A stretch of DNA of 40,957 nucleotides from Roseicyclus sp. (GTDB lineage Bacteria; Pseudomonadota; Alphaproteobacteria; Rhodobacterales; Rhodobacteraceae). The first letter of the stretch is position 1; every line of letters starts with the position of its first letter. The DNA is taken from assembly GCA_018401055.1 (NCBI GenBank), contig JAGYLB010000128.1, positions 1 to 40,957 of the forward strand. The letters run 5' to 3'. The notes below the pieces were generated by a model. It saw nothing but the letters and a program-made list of their open reading frames with translations. It had not been told where the DNA came from and made no database searches. The position numbers and the translations under genes are program-made. Below, piece after piece: positions 21,332-31,407 of the stretch.

Positions 21332-21360
21332 GATTTACGCCCCGAGGCCGGAGGGGTCAA
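21332..21360 (-). promoter_or_regulatory. Probable sigma70-type promoter of the nuo operon
   Basis: On the minus strand TTGACC (21355-21360, five of six matches to the -35 consensus) is followed after exactly 17 nt by TAAATC (21332-21337, a weak -10). It sits about 77 nt upstream of the nuoA start, in the only sizable gap ahead of the operon. The -10 is poor, so this is a candidate only. Confidence 0.4.
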
Positions 21361-21412
21361 CGGGGGCAGGTGCGGCAAATCGGGGAAAGCGCTGAGCGGT
21401 CCCGCCCCTGCG

Positions 21413-22960
21413 TCAAAGGCCAGCCCTGAGTTCACGGCGCAAGATCTTACCGCTCGCCGATTTCGGCACGCTGTCCACGAACCGGTATTCGGACGGGTGC
21501 TTGTAATGGGCAAGGCAGCCCTCGACATGGGTCTGCAACTCGGCCTCCCCCACATCCGAGCCGGGCGCCCGCACGACAAAAGCCACCGGCACCTCGCCCG
21601 CCTCGGCGTCGGGGCGGCCCACCACCGCGGCATCCGTGATGCCGGGATGGGCGCAGAGCGCCGCCTCCACCTCGGCGGGGGCGACCTGAAACCCCTTGAA
21701 CTTGATCAATTCCTTCAGCCGGTCACGGATGAACATGAACCCGTCCGCGTCGATCACCGCCAGATCGCCGGTGCGCAGCCAGCCATCTTGCGTCAGGGTC
21801 TCGGCACTGGCTTGCGCGTTGTTGAGATAGCCCAGCATCACCTGCGGCCCGCGCACCCACAGCTCGCCCTCGGCGCCGGGCGCCACATCCTCCAGCGTCA
21901 AGGGATCCACGATGCGGCATTCGGTCGAGGGTACGGCCTGCCCGCTCGACCCGTGGCGGATGTTGCCCGCGACAGTCATGTGGGAAATCGGGCTCATCTC
22001 GGTCATGCCGTAGCCCTGCACAGACCGTGCGCCGAACCGCGCGCCCACCGCGATCTCGGTCTCGGGGCCAAGCGGTGCCGCGCCCGAAAACACCTCCACC
22101 ACGCTCGAGAGATCGAATTGTTCGACCAGCGGATGCTTGGCCAGCGCCAGCGCGACGGGCGGGACGATATAGAGCCGCGTCGCGCGATGCGTCTCTATCA
22201 GCCGCAAGAACATCTCCAGATCAAAGCGCGGCATGGTCACGAGCTTTGCGCGCTGCTGCAAGAACAGGTTCATCAACACGGTCATGCCGTAGATGTGAAA
22301 GAAGGGCAAAAAGGCCACCGCCACGTCATCTTGCGTGATGCCCGCCACGGCGCCCGACTGGACCACATTGGCCACAAGATTGCGATGGGTCAGCATCACG
22401 CCCTTGGGTCGTCCGGTCGTGCCGCTGGAATAGGGCAACACCACCACATGGCGCGCCAGATCGACAGGCACCTGCGCGGGCTTGGCCCGGCCCATCACAT
22501 CGTCAAGCGACAGGCAGGTCTCTGCCCCAATAACGACGATGTCGCGCACGCCTGTCCCCTCGACAGCTTTGCGCGCCACCTCGACAAAGGCGGGGATGGT
22601 GACCAGCATCACGGCACCCGCATCGACCAGCTGATGCCGGATCTCGGGCGCGGTATAGGTCGGGTTGATCGTGGTCACCGTACCGCCGCCAAAGGCCACT
22701 GCGTGAAAGACGATGGGGTATTCGGGCATGTTGGGCGCAAGGATGGCGACCGTGCCGCCGGGCAACACGCCGCGTTCGGTCAGACCGCCTGCCAGCCGCC
22801 GGATCCGGTCCATCAGATCGCCCGCCGTCAGCACGCGCCCCGTTGGGCCATCGATGATCACGGGCGCATCCTCACGGCCCTCGAGCCCTTGGAACAGAAG
22901 CTCCGTGATCGAGACCCCAGGCACCGCCACCGTGCCGTGAAGGCTCGGATGTGTTGTCAT
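21413..22960 (-). CDS. AMP-forming acyl-CoA ligase, 4-coumarate-CoA ligase-like
   Basis: A 515-residue ANL-superfamily enzyme that adenylates a carboxylic acid and then forms its CoA thioester. The motifs are complete: [12 protein letters not shown] (P-loop), GYGMTEMSP, the hinge region [20 protein letters not shown], and the catalytic lysine in [15 protein letters not shown]. Overall it resembles 4-coumarate-CoA and similar aryl or medium-chain ligases; the substrate cannot be told from sequence. I chose the start [13 protein letters not shown] at 22960; a 45-nt extension looks like leader. It lies between nuoA and the quinone reductase gene, on the same strand as the liu operon. Confidence 0.92.
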   Translation of the reverse strand: MTTHPSLHGTVAVPGVSITELLFQGLEGREDAPVIIDGPTGRVLTAGDLMDRIRRLAGGLTERGVLPGGTVAILAPNMPEYPIVFHAVAFGGGTVTTINPTYTAPEIRHQLVDAGAVMLVTIPAFVEVARKAVEGTGVRDIVVIGAETCLSLDDVMGRAKPAQVPVDLARHVVVLPYSSGTTGRPKGVMLTHRNLVANVVQSGAVAGITQDDVAVAFLPFFHIYGMTVLMNLFLQQRAKLVTMPRFDLEMFLRLIETHRATRLYIVPPVALALAKHPLVEQFDLSSVVEVFSGAAPLGPETEIAVGARFGARSVQGYGMTEMSPISHMTVAGNIRHGSSGQAVPSTECRIVDPLTLEDVAPGAEGELWVRGPQVMLGYLNNAQASAETLTQDGWLRTGDLAVIDADGFMFIRDRLKELIKFKGFQVAPAEVEAALCAHPGITDAAVVGRPDAEAGEVPVAFVVRAPGSDVGEAELQTHVEGCLAHYKHPSEYRFVDSVPKSASGKILRRELRAGL

Positions 22961-23035
22961 GGCTGATCCTCCCCAAGGGCTGTCCGGCCTCCCTGCCGGG
23001 GGCACCCTTGCGGCAAGGCTAGCACAAGCGGCCCG

Positions 23036-24014
23036 TCAGATGTCCAGCACAACCGTCCCCAGCTTGGCGCCGGAAGCGACAAGGTCATGGGCCGCCGCGC
23101 AATCGGCAAGCCCTCCGCCCGGCACCACGGCATGACTCAGCGCGCTCAGCCTCCAGCCAGTCGGTCAGCTGCCGCTCGCCCGCGCGCCGCGTCTCGCCCG
23201 CCAGTTGGTAGACGATCAGCATGTGCAACCGCGCGTTCTTGAACATGAAGGGGTAGAACTCCAACCGCGGCACCATCTCGGCGGCGCTGGCATAGGCGGC
23301 GATGACGCCGCCCGGCTTCACCAGCGCCAGATCCACCGCCTGGTTCGCGCCAAAGTCGACCTCTACGATCCGGTCGACGCCCGCCCCACCCGTCAGCTCC
23401 ATCACCGCGCTCGCCACATCGGTGGTGGTGTAGTTGATCCACTCCTCCGCCGTGGAATGGCGCCCCTTGGCCTCCGACGACACGGTGGCAATCACCCGCG
23501 CGCCGCCCAGTCGCGCCATCTGGACCGCGTAACGGCCCACCGTGCCCGCCCCACCCGTTACCAGCACGGTCTGTCCCGCGACAGGCCCGTCGCCCATAAC
23601 GGCATACCAAGCCGTCATTGCCGGGATGCCAAAACAGGCCCCTTCGGCGAAGCCCGTACCATCGGGCAACCGCACTGCCTGCTCGGCAGGCAGTGCCACG
23701 AACTCCGCCGCCGTGCCGAAGGCCCGCTGCCACCCCGCATTCCAGACCCAGACCCGCTCGCCCACCCGGCCCGGGTCCACGCCCGCACCCGCCGCGACGA
23801 TCACGCCTGCACCATCCGAATGGGGCACCACGCGCGGAAACCCCATCACCGCCCCCGCCCGCGTACCTGAGCGCAATTTCACATCCGAGGGGTTCACGCC
23901 GGAGGCATGTAGCCGCACCAGAACCTCGCCCGGCCCCGCCACGGGGTCGGCCATATCGCCAAAGCTCAGAACCTCTGCTGCAGGTCCAAACCGCTCATAA
24001 CAGACTGCCTTCAT
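23036..24014 (-). pseudogene. Zinc-free quinone reductase (zeta-crystallin type MDR), frameshifted near its end
   Basis: Medium-chain dehydrogenase/reductase that would reduce quinones or enones with NADPH. It begins MKAVCYERFGPAAEVLSFGD at 24014 and has the Rossmann motif VLVTGGAGTVGRYAVQMA. It lacks the zinc-binding cysteines of alcohol dehydrogenases. The frame reads well to TDWLEAE, then the family ending (SHAVVPGGGLADCAAAHDLV, then LGTVVLDI) continues in another frame to a TGA at 23036. One extra base near 23141-23152 explains it; correcting it gives 325 residues, normal for the family. The frame as given ends early at 23085 with unrelated residues. Confidence 0.85.
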
Positions 24015-24334
24015 GCCCGCCTCTTATCCAAATTGCCCATCTTTGCTTCCCAATTACTCCGGGTGTCCGGGGGACCCTCGGCCGCAACCGCCGGGCGGGC
24101 CCGTCACACCTTCCTCGACCCGATCCGCTTAGCGCTTCCAGAGAACCGCCGTGACCCCTCCGACACACTCCCTGTTTCCGGGCGCGCAGCCCGTCCCATC
24201 GCGGGGCCTCTGCCCGTGGTCAGGATTGCGGAACGGGCGCGCCGCTGTCCAGACATCCGTACCCGACATGGGCGCCAGCGCAGGACCTCCCCCCCGGACT
24301 CGGGGCGTCGTGCAGGGACGGCGGGCCCGAGCCG
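24015..24334. other. 320-nt gap, nothing convincing
   Basis: This gap lies between the end of the HEAT-like gene and the start of the quinone reductase. A plus-strand frame at 24033-24401 is Arg/Pro-rich without a plausible start or family and overlaps a real gene, so I treat it as chance. No tRNA, repeat or clear promoter was seen. Confidence 0.5.
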
Positions 24335-24796
24335 TTACAGGAACGGCTCCGATCCCATGACGTTCCAGAACACGCGGCCACTGTGGTTGCGATCAAGGTA
24401 GAGGTTGTGATTGCGGCACCGGATCGCGTCGATCGCCGCCGCCACGTCGCGCGCCGTCACGGGGTCCGGGTCGTCGGCCGCGCGCTCGAGCGCGGGCAGG
24501 GCATGCTCTCTCAAGGAGAAGGCAAGTACCGCGCAGGCTCTGGAGCGGACGCGACCACTGCGATCAGCCAGCGCCTCGATGCCCAGTTCGACCGCCGTGT
24601 CATGCCGGCGGCTGAACTTGACGACGGAATAGACAAGCGCATGGCGCCCCCGCCATGTCCGCAGCGCGCGGAAGCCGTCAAGCGCATGGGGCAGGATATC
24701 GGGCCCCAGCGGCACCAGCCTGTGCCGCGCCGTCTCCGTGTCTGCGTCGCGCGTGGAATCAAGCGCCGCGATCAGCGCGGGAATGTCCTCAACCAT
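24335..24796 (-). CDS. HEAT-repeat-like protein at the end of the liu operon
   Basis: A 153-residue, all-helical soluble protein starting MVEDIPALIAALDSTRDADT at 24796, overlapping the stop of the hydratase gene by 8 nt. Segments such as RSRACAVLAFSLREHALPAL and VTARDVAAAIDAI look like HEAT-type repeats; the ending NHNLYLDRNHSGRVFW is not repeat-like. The terminal codons contain an 8-bp inverted repeat (24329-24336 with 24342-24349) that could help end transcription, though no U-tract follows. The function is unknown. It probably shares the liu transcript. Confidence 0.65.
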   Translation of the reverse strand: MVEDIPALIAALDSTRDADTETARHRLVPLGPDILPHALDGFRALRTWRGRHALVYSVVKFSRRHDTAVELGIEALADRSGRVRSRACAVLAFSLREHALPALERAADDPDPVTARDVAAAIDAIRCRNHNLYLDRNHSGRVFWNVMGSEPFL

Positions 24797-25571
24797 CGAC
24801 CCAAGCAGCCTTGCGCTTTTCGAAGAAGGCCGCGATCCCCTCAGCGCTCTCGGCACTTTCCCAGCGCGCGACCAAGGCCTCAATGCTCAGCGCCACCTGC
24901 GCCGGATCGACGGGACGCGCCAAATCGGCCACCAGCCGCTTGCCCTCGGCCACGGCCCCGGGTGCCGCATTCAGGTAAGGTGCGATCTCGGCCTCCACCG
25001 CCGCGTCCAGCGCTGCCTCAGGCACCGCGCGCGCCAGCAAGCCCAGTTCCACCGCCTCCTCCGCCGCGAAGATCCGACCCGAAAAGAACACCCGCCGCGC
25101 CTTGGCCGAGCCCATCCGCGCGACGACATAAGGCCCGATGGTCGCGGGGATCAGCCCCAGCCGCACCTCGGTCAGCCCGATCTTCGCACCCTCAACGCCG
25201 ATCGTCACATCGCAGACGCTCATCAAGCCCACGCCACCGCCAAAGGCCTGCCCCTGCACCCGACCGATCAAGGGCTTGGGCATCGTATCGAGCGCCCCCA
25301 GCATCGCGGCCAAAGCCCCTGCTTCCCGCGCCCGCGTCGCAGCATCGGCCGCCATCTGCGCCTGCATCCAGCCCAGATCACCGCCTGCGCAAAACGACCG
25401 CCCGTGGCCTGTCAGCACCACCACCCTTACCGCAGGGTCGCGGCCCAGCCGCCCCGCCGCTTCGGTCAATTCCGCGATCATCACGTCATCCATCGCGTTG
25501 TGCTTGTCAGGCCGATTCAGTCGCAGCCACGCCACGCCGCGCGCGTCAACCTCCAGATCAAGCGTCTCCAT
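24789..25571 (-). CDS. liuC: Enoyl-CoA hydratase, probable methylglutaconyl-CoA hydratase (LiuC-type)
   Basis: Crotonase-fold enzyme of 260 residues. It has the oxyanion-hole and active-site segments SFCAGGDLGWMQAQM and AFGGGVGLMSVCDVTIG, plus VRLGLIPATIGPYV. By itself this only shows a crotonase. Its place between HMG-CoA lyase and the other leucine genes suggests it hydrates 3-methylglutaconyl-CoA to HMG-CoA. The start METLDLEVDARGVAWLRL at 25571 overlaps the lyase stop by 14 nt. Confidence 0.9.
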   Translation of the reverse strand: METLDLEVDARGVAWLRLNRPDKHNAMDDVMIAELTEAAGRLGRDPAVRVVVLTGHGRSFCAGGDLGWMQAQMAADAATRAREAGALAAMLGALDTMPKPLIGRVQGQAFGGGVGLMSVCDVTIGVEGAKIGLTEVRLGLIPATIGPYVVARMGSAKARRVFFSGRIFAAEEAVELGLLARAVPEAALDAAVEAEIAPYLNAAPGAVAEGKRLVADLARPVDPAQVALSIEALVARWESAESAEGIAAFFEKRKAAWVDG

Positions 25572-26418
25572 CGCGCATCCTCCGTGCCATGATTGCGGCT
25601 GCCTCGATCGTCGCCAGATCCAGCCCGGTCTCGAACCCCCGCGTCGCCAGATGCCGCGCCACCGCTTCCGTCGCCACATTCCCCGCGGCACCGGGCGCAT
25701 AGGGGCAGCCGCCCAAGCCACCGACGGCAGCATCGAAAACGCGCACACCAGCCTCCAGCGAGACGTCGATATTTTCCAGCGCACGACCCTTGGTGTCGTG
25801 GTAATGCCCCGCCAGCTGCCCGACCGGCACGACTTCCGCCACGGCTTGCAACATCGCCGCGATGCTCTCGGGCGTGCCCTCCCCGATGGTGTCGCCCAGC
25901 GACACTTCGTAACAGCCCATCCCGAACAGGGCATCCGCCACCCGCGCCACATCGTCGGGGGGCACCGGCCCGTCATAGGGGCAATCGGTCACGCAACTGA
26001 CATAGCCGCGCACCGGCATCCCCACAGCCCGCGCCGCCGCGATGACCGGCAAGAACCGCTCCAGACTTTCGGCAATGCTTGCGTTGATATTGGCACGCGA
26101 GAACGCCTCGGATGCTGCGCCGAAGATCGCCACCTCGTCCACGCCCGCCGCAACCGCCGCGTCGAACCCCTTGAGGTTCGGGGCGAGCGCCGCGTAGCGC
26201 ACCCCCGGCACCCGCGCGATACCCGCCATCACCTCCGCCGCATCGGCCATCTGCGGCACCCATCTGGGGCTCACGAAACTCGTCACCTCGATCCGCCGGA
26301 ACCCCGCGCGGCTCAGCGCATCGACCAGCGCGATCTTTTCCGCCGCCGGGATCAGCCGCTTTTCGTTTTGCAACCCGTCGCGGGGGCCGACCTCGAAGAT
26401 CTCGACGAAGCTACCCAT
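25558..26418 (-). CDS. liuE: Hydroxymethylglutaryl-CoA lyase
   Basis: Cleaves HMG-CoA to acetyl-CoA and acetoacetate, the last step of leucine breakdown. The 286-residue TIM-barrel protein has the catalytic EVGPRDGLQNE (R and D), HYHDTKGRALEN (metal histidines) and the flexible loop with active-site cysteine, GGLGGCPYAPGAAGN. Length matches the bacterial family. The start MGSFVEIFEVGP at 26418 overlaps the glutathione-S-transferase stop by 8 nt. Confidence 0.95.
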   Translation of the reverse strand: MGSFVEIFEVGPRDGLQNEKRLIPAAEKIALVDALSRAGFRRIEVTSFVSPRWVPQMADAAEVMAGIARVPGVRYAALAPNLKGFDAAVAAGVDEVAIFGAASEAFSRANINASIAESLERFLPVIAAARAVGMPVRGYVSCVTDCPYDGPVPPDDVARVADALFGMGCYEVSLGDTIGEGTPESIAAMLQAVAEVVPVGQLAGHYHDTKGRALENIDVSLEAGVRVFDAAVGGLGGCPYAPGAAGNVATEAVARHLATRGFETGLDLATIEAAAIMARRMRDGDA

Positions 26419-27073
26419 CCACCGGCACCTCGTAGAAATCCCGCGCGTAAAAGTCCTGCGGCCCCTCGATCGCCGCCGCCTGCCGGAACCCGTCGCGCGC
26501 CTGCAACCGCGCCCAATAGGCCTGCAGCTTGGGATAGGGCTTCATCCGCACATAGTAGGGCGCGGCAAAAAGGTTGAAGCCCAGCATCGCATCCGCGCCC
26601 GAGAACCCGGACGGCAGCACGTAATCCCCCACCAGCATCCCCTCCAGCGCGCGCAGCGTATCGGCCAGCCGCAGCGTGTTGAGCTTGACGACCGTGGGTG
26701 AAGGTTTCGCAGGCGGGCGCAGGAACAGATGGTTCAGGTTCAACTGCTCAATCAGGCTCGCCTGCGTTTCGGCAAAGCCCAAAGCCTCCAGATACCGCAC
26801 CCGCTCCGCATCGCCCGGCGCGCGGCCGAAGCCGTGCGAGCCCCTTGTCTCGCACAGATACTGTACGATCGCCCCGCTCTCGAAGATCGTGATCCCGTCA
26901 ATCTCCAGGGCCGGAATTCGGCCCGCAGGCGAAACCCCCAGCAAGCCGGGCCCGCGCATCGCCTTGTCGCCGATCCGATAGCGCACGATCTCGTCCGGCG
27001 GCATGCCCATCTCGCACAATAGCCACAGCACCCGGAAGGACCGCCCCCATGGCACGTGGTGCAACCGGATCAT
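26411..27073 (-). CDS. Glutathione S-transferase-like protein in the liu operon
   Basis: A 220-residue protein starting MIRLHHVPWGRSFRVLWLLC, a thioredoxin-fold N-terminal domain, with the cis-proline and glutathione-binding stretch AGRIPALEIDGITIFESGAI and a helical C-terminal domain. The ATG at 27073 overlaps the carboxylase alpha stop by 4 nt, and its end overlaps the HMG-CoA lyase. Its role in leucine catabolism is unknown; it may act on an electrophilic intermediate, which is inference only. Confidence 0.88.
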   Translation of the reverse strand: MIRLHHVPWGRSFRVLWLLCEMGMPPDEIVRYRIGDKAMRGPGLLGVSPAGRIPALEIDGITIFESGAIVQYLCETRGSHGFGRAPGDAERVRYLEALGFAETQASLIEQLNLNHLFLRPPAKPSPTVVKLNTLRLADTLRALEGMLVGDYVLPSGFSGADAMLGFNLFAAPYYVRMKPYPKLQAYWARLQARDGFRQAAAIEGPQDFYARDFYEVPVDG

Positions 27074-29011
27074 TCTGCATCCTCCAGCACGATCAGCGCC
27101 GCCCCGGCCTCCACCTGCGCGCCCACCTCGATCAGCACTTCGGCCACCACACCGTCGCGCCCTGCGGTCAGGGAATGTTCCATCTTCATCGCCTCCAGCA
27201 CCGCCAGCCGGTCGCCCGCAGCGACATTGTCGCCCTTGGACACGAACACCGCCTTGACCAGCCCCGGCATCGGCGCCTCGATCCAGCCGCCGCCCGCGCC
27301 CGCCGACGCGGCCACGTCCAGCGGATCGACGATCCCGAAGGTATAGCCGTTGCCCCAGAACACGCTCACATGATCGCCAATCACGACAACCTCTGCTAAG
27401 CACAGGCGCCCCGTCGATGCGCCAGCCCGTCCGCCTCGCGCGCCACCACATGCGCGGCGCCCCCGACCTCGACCCGGTAGCGCCCACCGGGCCGTACCTC
27501 GACCACGGCCTCCACCAATTCCCCCGCATGTGTCAGCGCCACCCGCCGTCGCAAGGGCGCCCAAAGCGTGAAGCCCGCAACCGGCCCCGCCAGCCCGTCC
27601 AGCCCCAGCGCGCCCAAGACAGCCAGCGAGCGCGCCCGCGTGCACGGCACAGGCTCCGCCGCCAAGGCCTCCAGATCGCGCGCGATCAGACCGGTATCCA
27701 CATCACCCGCCGCGAATCCCGCATGCCCCGCCAGCTTGCGTAGGAAGGACAGGTTCGTCACCGACCCCGCAACCTGGCAGCCCGCCAGTGCCTGCTCCAG
27801 CTTGCGCAACGCCACCGCGCGCGTCGGCCCGTGGACGATGATCTTGGCGATCATCGGATCGTACCACGGCGATATCTCGTCGCCCGCCCGCACCCCGGTC
27901 TCGGCCCGCGCGCCACCGGGAAAGCGCAGATGGGTCAGCCGCCCCGTGGCGGGCAAAAACCCCTTCGGCACATCCTCGGCATAAAGCCGCGCCTCGAAGG
28001 CATGGCCGTCGATCGCCAGATCCTCCTGCCGCGCAGGCAATGCCTCGCTTCACCGCGACCCGCACCTGCCATTCCACAAGATCCACGCCGGTGATCGCTT
28101 CCGTTACCGGATGCTCCACCTGCAGACGCGTGTTCATCTCCATGAACCAGAACCCGTCGGGCCTGAGCCCGCGCGCGCCGTCCACGATGAACTCCACCGT
28201 GCCTGCGCCGGAATACCCGATTGCCTCGGCTGCGCGCACGGCGGCCTGCCCCATCGCAGCCCGCATCTCGGCCGTCATGCCCGGCGCAGGCGCCTCCTCG
28301 ATCACCTTCTGGTGCCGCCGCTGGAGCGAGCAATCGCGCTCGAACAGATGCACCGCGCGCACCCCGTCGCCAAAGACCTGCACCTCGATATGGCGCGGCT
28401 TTTCCACATATTTTTCTATAAGAACGGCGTCATTGCCAAAGGCGCCCGCCGCCTCGCCCCGCGCGCTCTCAAGGCCTCGCGGAACCGCGCCGGGTCATCG
28501 ACCCGCCGCATCCCTTGCCGCCGCCGCCCGCCACCGCCTTGATCAGCACCGGGTATCCGACGGCATCGGCGGCGCCGGCCAGATGCTCGGGGTCCTGGTT
28601 CGCGCCATGATACCCCGGCACCACCGGCACGCCCGCCGCCTCCATCAAGACCTTGGCGGCATCCTTCAGCCCCATCGCCCGGATCGCATCCGCCGAGGGG
28701 CCGATGAACACCAGCCCTGCCGCCTCCACCGCCTCCACGAACTCCGGGTTCTCCGACAGGAACCCATAGCCCGGATGGATCGCCTGCGCGCCGGTGGCCC
28801 GGGCCGCGGCGAGGATGGCATCGCCGCGAAGATAGCTGTCGACAGGTTTGGGGCCGCCGATGTGCACCGCCGCGTCCGCCATCGCCACATGCCGCGCCGC
28901 CCGGTCGGCGTCCGAGTACACCGCCACGGTCCCAACGCCCATCCGCCGGCAGGTGTCGATCACACGACACGCGATCTCGCCCCTGTTCGCGATCAGGATC
29001 CTGTCAAACAT
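27070..29011 (-). pseudogene. liuD: Methylcrotonyl-CoA carboxylase alpha (biotin) subunit, five frameshifts as sequenced
   Basis: Carboxylates biotin and hands CO2 to the beta subunit for 3-methylcrotonyl-CoA. It starts [20 protein letters not shown] at 29011. The ATP-grasp domain ([10 protein letters not shown], then [14 protein letters not shown], then [36 protein letters not shown]) and a C-terminal biotinyl domain (LEAMKMEH) lie in shifting frames. Breaks: single deletions near 28513 and 28470, single insertions near 28046, 27427 and 27397. The net +1 makes 1942 nt, and correction gives 646 residues, normal for the family. The next gene, the GST, overlaps the stop by 4 nt. Sequencing indels are likely, since an otherwise intact operon surrounds it. 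Confidence 0.88.
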
Positions 29012-29349
29012 GCCTTTTCCCCTCGACCGGTCCACCGGTCTGCCCGCGCAGCAGCGCCCGCAGGTCGTCAACCGTCCATCCGGGCGCCTCCAACGAAAGC
29101 ATCGCGCCACCGTCACCGGGCAGCTTCTCTTCCGTAAGGCACGCCGAACGCTTCGCGCTGGTCGACCCCCTTCACCCGCCACAGGTGGCCCGCGAAGACC
29201 ACTCTTTCGCCGGCCTCCGGCTCACCCGACAGATGATCGACGCTCAAGGCGACAAACGGCCCGGACGCCCCCCTGACCACGAAGGCGTCCGATTTCCCCG
29301 CACGCCACGCGACCACGCCGCCGTCCGCCGCTGCCTCAAGCTCACGCAT
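29004..29349 (-). pseudogene. Small unknown protein before carboxylase alpha, frameshifted as sequenced
   Basis: From the ATG at 29349 (MRELEAAADGGVVAWRAGKS) the frame reads to [12 protein letters not shown], then a one-base insertion near 29130 throws it out. The other frame continues [20 protein letters not shown] and ends [13 protein letters not shown] at a TGA at 29004. Correcting it gives 114 residues. It overlaps the SnoaL-like gene by 8 nt and carboxylase alpha by 8 nt, so it belongs to the operon. The strand-rich pattern ([20 protein letters not shown]) suggests a small beta domain. I recognise no family. Confidence 0.6.
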
Positions 29350-29707
29350 CGCCAGTCCCCCGCGCATAAGTCGCCACCATCCGCTTCACGAGGCCTTCCC
29401 CGTCGAGTTCCATCGTATCGGCCACCCGCACCCCTTTCTCCCGGTCGTAGAGGACGCAGACCGCGTTCACCCCGACCCGCACATCGCGCAAAGCAAACCG
29501 CAGGTCCGGGTTCGCCATCCCGCGCGCGAAGTACGACCGCAACTCCGCTTTCCCGCGCAACATCCCGTCCGCGCGGCCCAGCCGCTCCACGACAAGCGGA
29601 GAGCAGACCTCCACATCCTCCGCGTAATGCGCCAGCACCGCTTCGAGGTCGCGCGCATTCCATGCCGCGACCCAGGCGCGCGCCATCTCCCAGGCCGCCG
29701 CGCTCAT
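29342..29707 (-). CDS. SnoaL/NTF2-like protein in the liu operon
   Basis: A 121-residue protein with the cone-shaped NTF2-like fold pattern: helices (EMARAWVAAWNARDLEAVLA), then HYAEDVEVCSPLVVERLG, a helix RGKAELRSYFARGM, and four long strands (RFALRDVRVGVNAVCVLYDR...). Proteins of this fold act as isomerases or bind small molecules; here the substrate is unknown. I chose the start MSAAAWEMARAWVAAW at 29707; a 90-nt extension upstream is implausible. It lies between the carboxylase beta and alpha genes. Confidence 0.75.
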   Translation of the reverse strand: MSAAAWEMARAWVAAWNARDLEAVLAHYAEDVEVCSPLVVERLGRADGMLRGKAELRSYFARGMANPDLRFALRDVRVGVNAVCVLYDREKGVRVADTMELDGEGLVKRMVATYARGTGDA

Positions 29708-29793
29708 GGCCGCTCCACTGTGCCGCAATCCCCGCACCCCTTCATCTTTCCCGAAGTACGCATCCGCGACATCCGCCCCACGCGCGCCCCGCC

Positions 29794-31407
29794 TCACATC
29801 CGGAACAGGCCAAACCGCGTCTCCTCCACCGGCGCGTTCAGGCTTGCTGCCAGCGACAGCGCCAGCACCTCGCGCGACTTGCGCGGATCGACCACCCCGT
29901 CATCCCAAAGCCGCCCCGAGGCATAAAGCGGATGCGACTGCCGCTCGAACATCTCGACCGTGGGGCGCTTGAACTCGGCCTCGGCCTCGACAGACCAATC
30001 CTCCCCCGCCCGCTCCATCGCGTCGCGCTTGATGGTGGCCAGAACGCCTGCCGCTTGCGCGCCCCCCATCACCGAGATCCGGGAATTGGGCCAGGTCCAG
30101 AGGAACCGGGGCGAATAGGCCCGCCCCGCCATCCCGTAATTCCCCGCCCCGAAGGACCCGCCGACCAGCATCGTCACCTTGGGAACGGCGGTCGTGGCCA
30201 CCGCGGTCACCATCTTGGCGCCGTGTCGCGCGATACCTTCATTCTCGTATTTGCGACCCACCATGAAGCCGGTGATGTTCTGCAAGAACACCAAAGGGAT
30301 CCGCCGCTGCGAGCACAGTTCCACGAAATGCGCCGCCTTCTGCGCGCTCTCAGAAAACAGCACGCCATTGTTGGCGACGATCCCCACATCCATCCCCATG
30401 ACCTGCGCGAAGCCCGTCACGATGGTCTCGCCGAAACGCGGCTTGAATTCGTCGAACCAGCTGTCATCGACGATCCGCGCGATCACCTCGCGGATGTCAT
30501 AGGGCTTGGTCAGTTTCGCCGGCACCACCCCGAACAACTCCTCCGGGTCATGGGCTGGCGGCGCGGCCAGTAGGGTGGGCAATCTGCCCACCACTCCGCC
30601 CACCACTCCGCCCAGCGACCGCACCGCCCGCCTTGCCAGCGCCAGCGCATGCCCGTCATCCTCGGCCAGATAATCCGCCACGCCCGACAGCCGCGTGTGC
30701 ACATCGCCGCCGCCCAGATCCTCGGCGCTCACCACCTCGCCGGTCGCGGCCTTGACCAAGGGCGGGCCCGCCAGAAAGATCGTGCCTTGCTCCCGCACGA
30801 TGATCGTCACATCCGACATGGCGGGCACATAGGCGCCGCCCGCGGTGCACGACCCCATGACCACCGCGATCTGCGCAATGCCCTTGGCCGACATCCGCGC
30901 CTGATTGTAGAAGATGCGCCCAAAATGGTCGCGGTCGGGGAAAACCTCGTCTTGCTGCGGCAGGTTCGCCCCCCCACTGTCGACCAGATAGACGCAGGGC
31001 AGCCGGTTTTCCTCGGCAATCTCCTGCGCGCGAAGGTGCTTTTTCACCGTGATCGGGTAATAGGTGCCGCCCTTCACGGTCGCGTCGTTGCACACGACCA
31101 TGACTTGACGTCCCTCGACGACCCCCACCCCCGCGATCACACCGCCGCAGGGCGCCGCGCCCTCATACATCCCGTGCCCCGCAACCGCGCCGACCTCAAG
31201 AAACGGAGATCCCGGATCGAGCAGGTTCGCCACCCGCTCGCGCGGCAGCATCTTGCCCCGGCTGACGTGACGCTCCCGCGCCTTGGCGCCGCCGCCCTCG
31301 GCGGCCAGCGCGGCGGCCTCCTCGATCTCGGCCAGGGCTGCCAGATGCGCCGCGCGATTGGCGCGCGCCTCCTCCGATCCGGCGATGAAGTTCGATCTCA
31401 GCCTCAT
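29794..31407 (-). CDS. liuB: Methylcrotonyl-CoA carboxylase beta (carboxyltransferase) subunit
   Basis: Transfers CO2 from biotin to 3-methylcrotonyl-CoA. The 537-residue product has the two crotonase-like domains of the acyl-CoA carboxyltransferase family. Visible motifs are [59 protein letters not shown] and [18 protein letters not shown]. The start [20 protein letters not shown] at 31407 overlaps the upstream exported-protein gene by 4 nt. The linker between the domains carries an in-frame palindrome and a 12-bp tandem duplication (GGVVGGVVG in protein), unlike the usual charged linker. Confidence 0.95.
   Translation of the reverse strand: MRLRSNFIAGSEEARANRAAHLAALAEIEEAAALAAEGGGAKARERHVSRGKMLPRERVANLLDPGSPFLEVGAVAGHGMYEGAAPCGGVIAGVGVVEGRQVMVVCNDATVKGGTYYPITVKKHLRAQEIAEENRLPCVYLVDSGGANLPQQDEVFPDRDHFGRIFYNQARMSAKGIAQIAVVMGSCTAGGAYVPAMSDVTIIVREQGTIFLAGPPLVKAATGEVVSAEDLGGGDVHTRLSGVADYLAEDDGHALALARRAVRSLGGVVGGVVGRLPTLLAAPPAHDPEELFGVVPAKLTKPYDIREVIARIVDDSWFDEFKPRFGETIVTGFAQVMGMDVGIVANNGVLFSESAQKAAHFVELCSQRRIPLVFLQNITGFMVGRKYENEGIARHGAKMVTAVATTAVPKVTMLVGGSFGAGNYGMAGRAYSPRFLWTWPNSRISVMGGAQAAGVLATIKRDAMERAGEDWSVEAEAEFKRPTVEMFERQSHPLYASGRLWDDGVVDPRKSREVLALSLAASLNAPVEETRFGLFRM
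30574..30610. repeat. Small palindrome plus 12-bp tandem duplication inside liuB
   Basis: GGTGGGCA-ATC-TGCCCACC (30574-30592) is a perfect 8-bp inverted repeat. It overlaps two adjacent copies of CCCACCACTCCG (30587-30598 and 30599-30610). All stay in frame in the inter-domain linker of the carboxylase beta gene. Confidence 0.7.

Noticed and set aside
24329..24349. Inverted repeat GAGCCGTT / AACGGCTC as a terminator of the liu operon
   Set aside because: The stem overlaps the last codons and stop, and no U-rich stretch follows in the direction of transcription; mentioned under the gene but not called.
24033..24401. Plus-strand frame of 122 codons in the gap beside the quinone reductase
   Set aside because: It has no ribosome site or family pattern, is Arg/Pro-rich and overlaps the end of the HEAT-like gene.
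24383..26577. Long plus-strand frames opposite the HEAT-like, hydratase and lyase genes
   Set aside because: The proteins are Arg/Pro/His-rich without domains, and the opposite strand carries clear enzymes.
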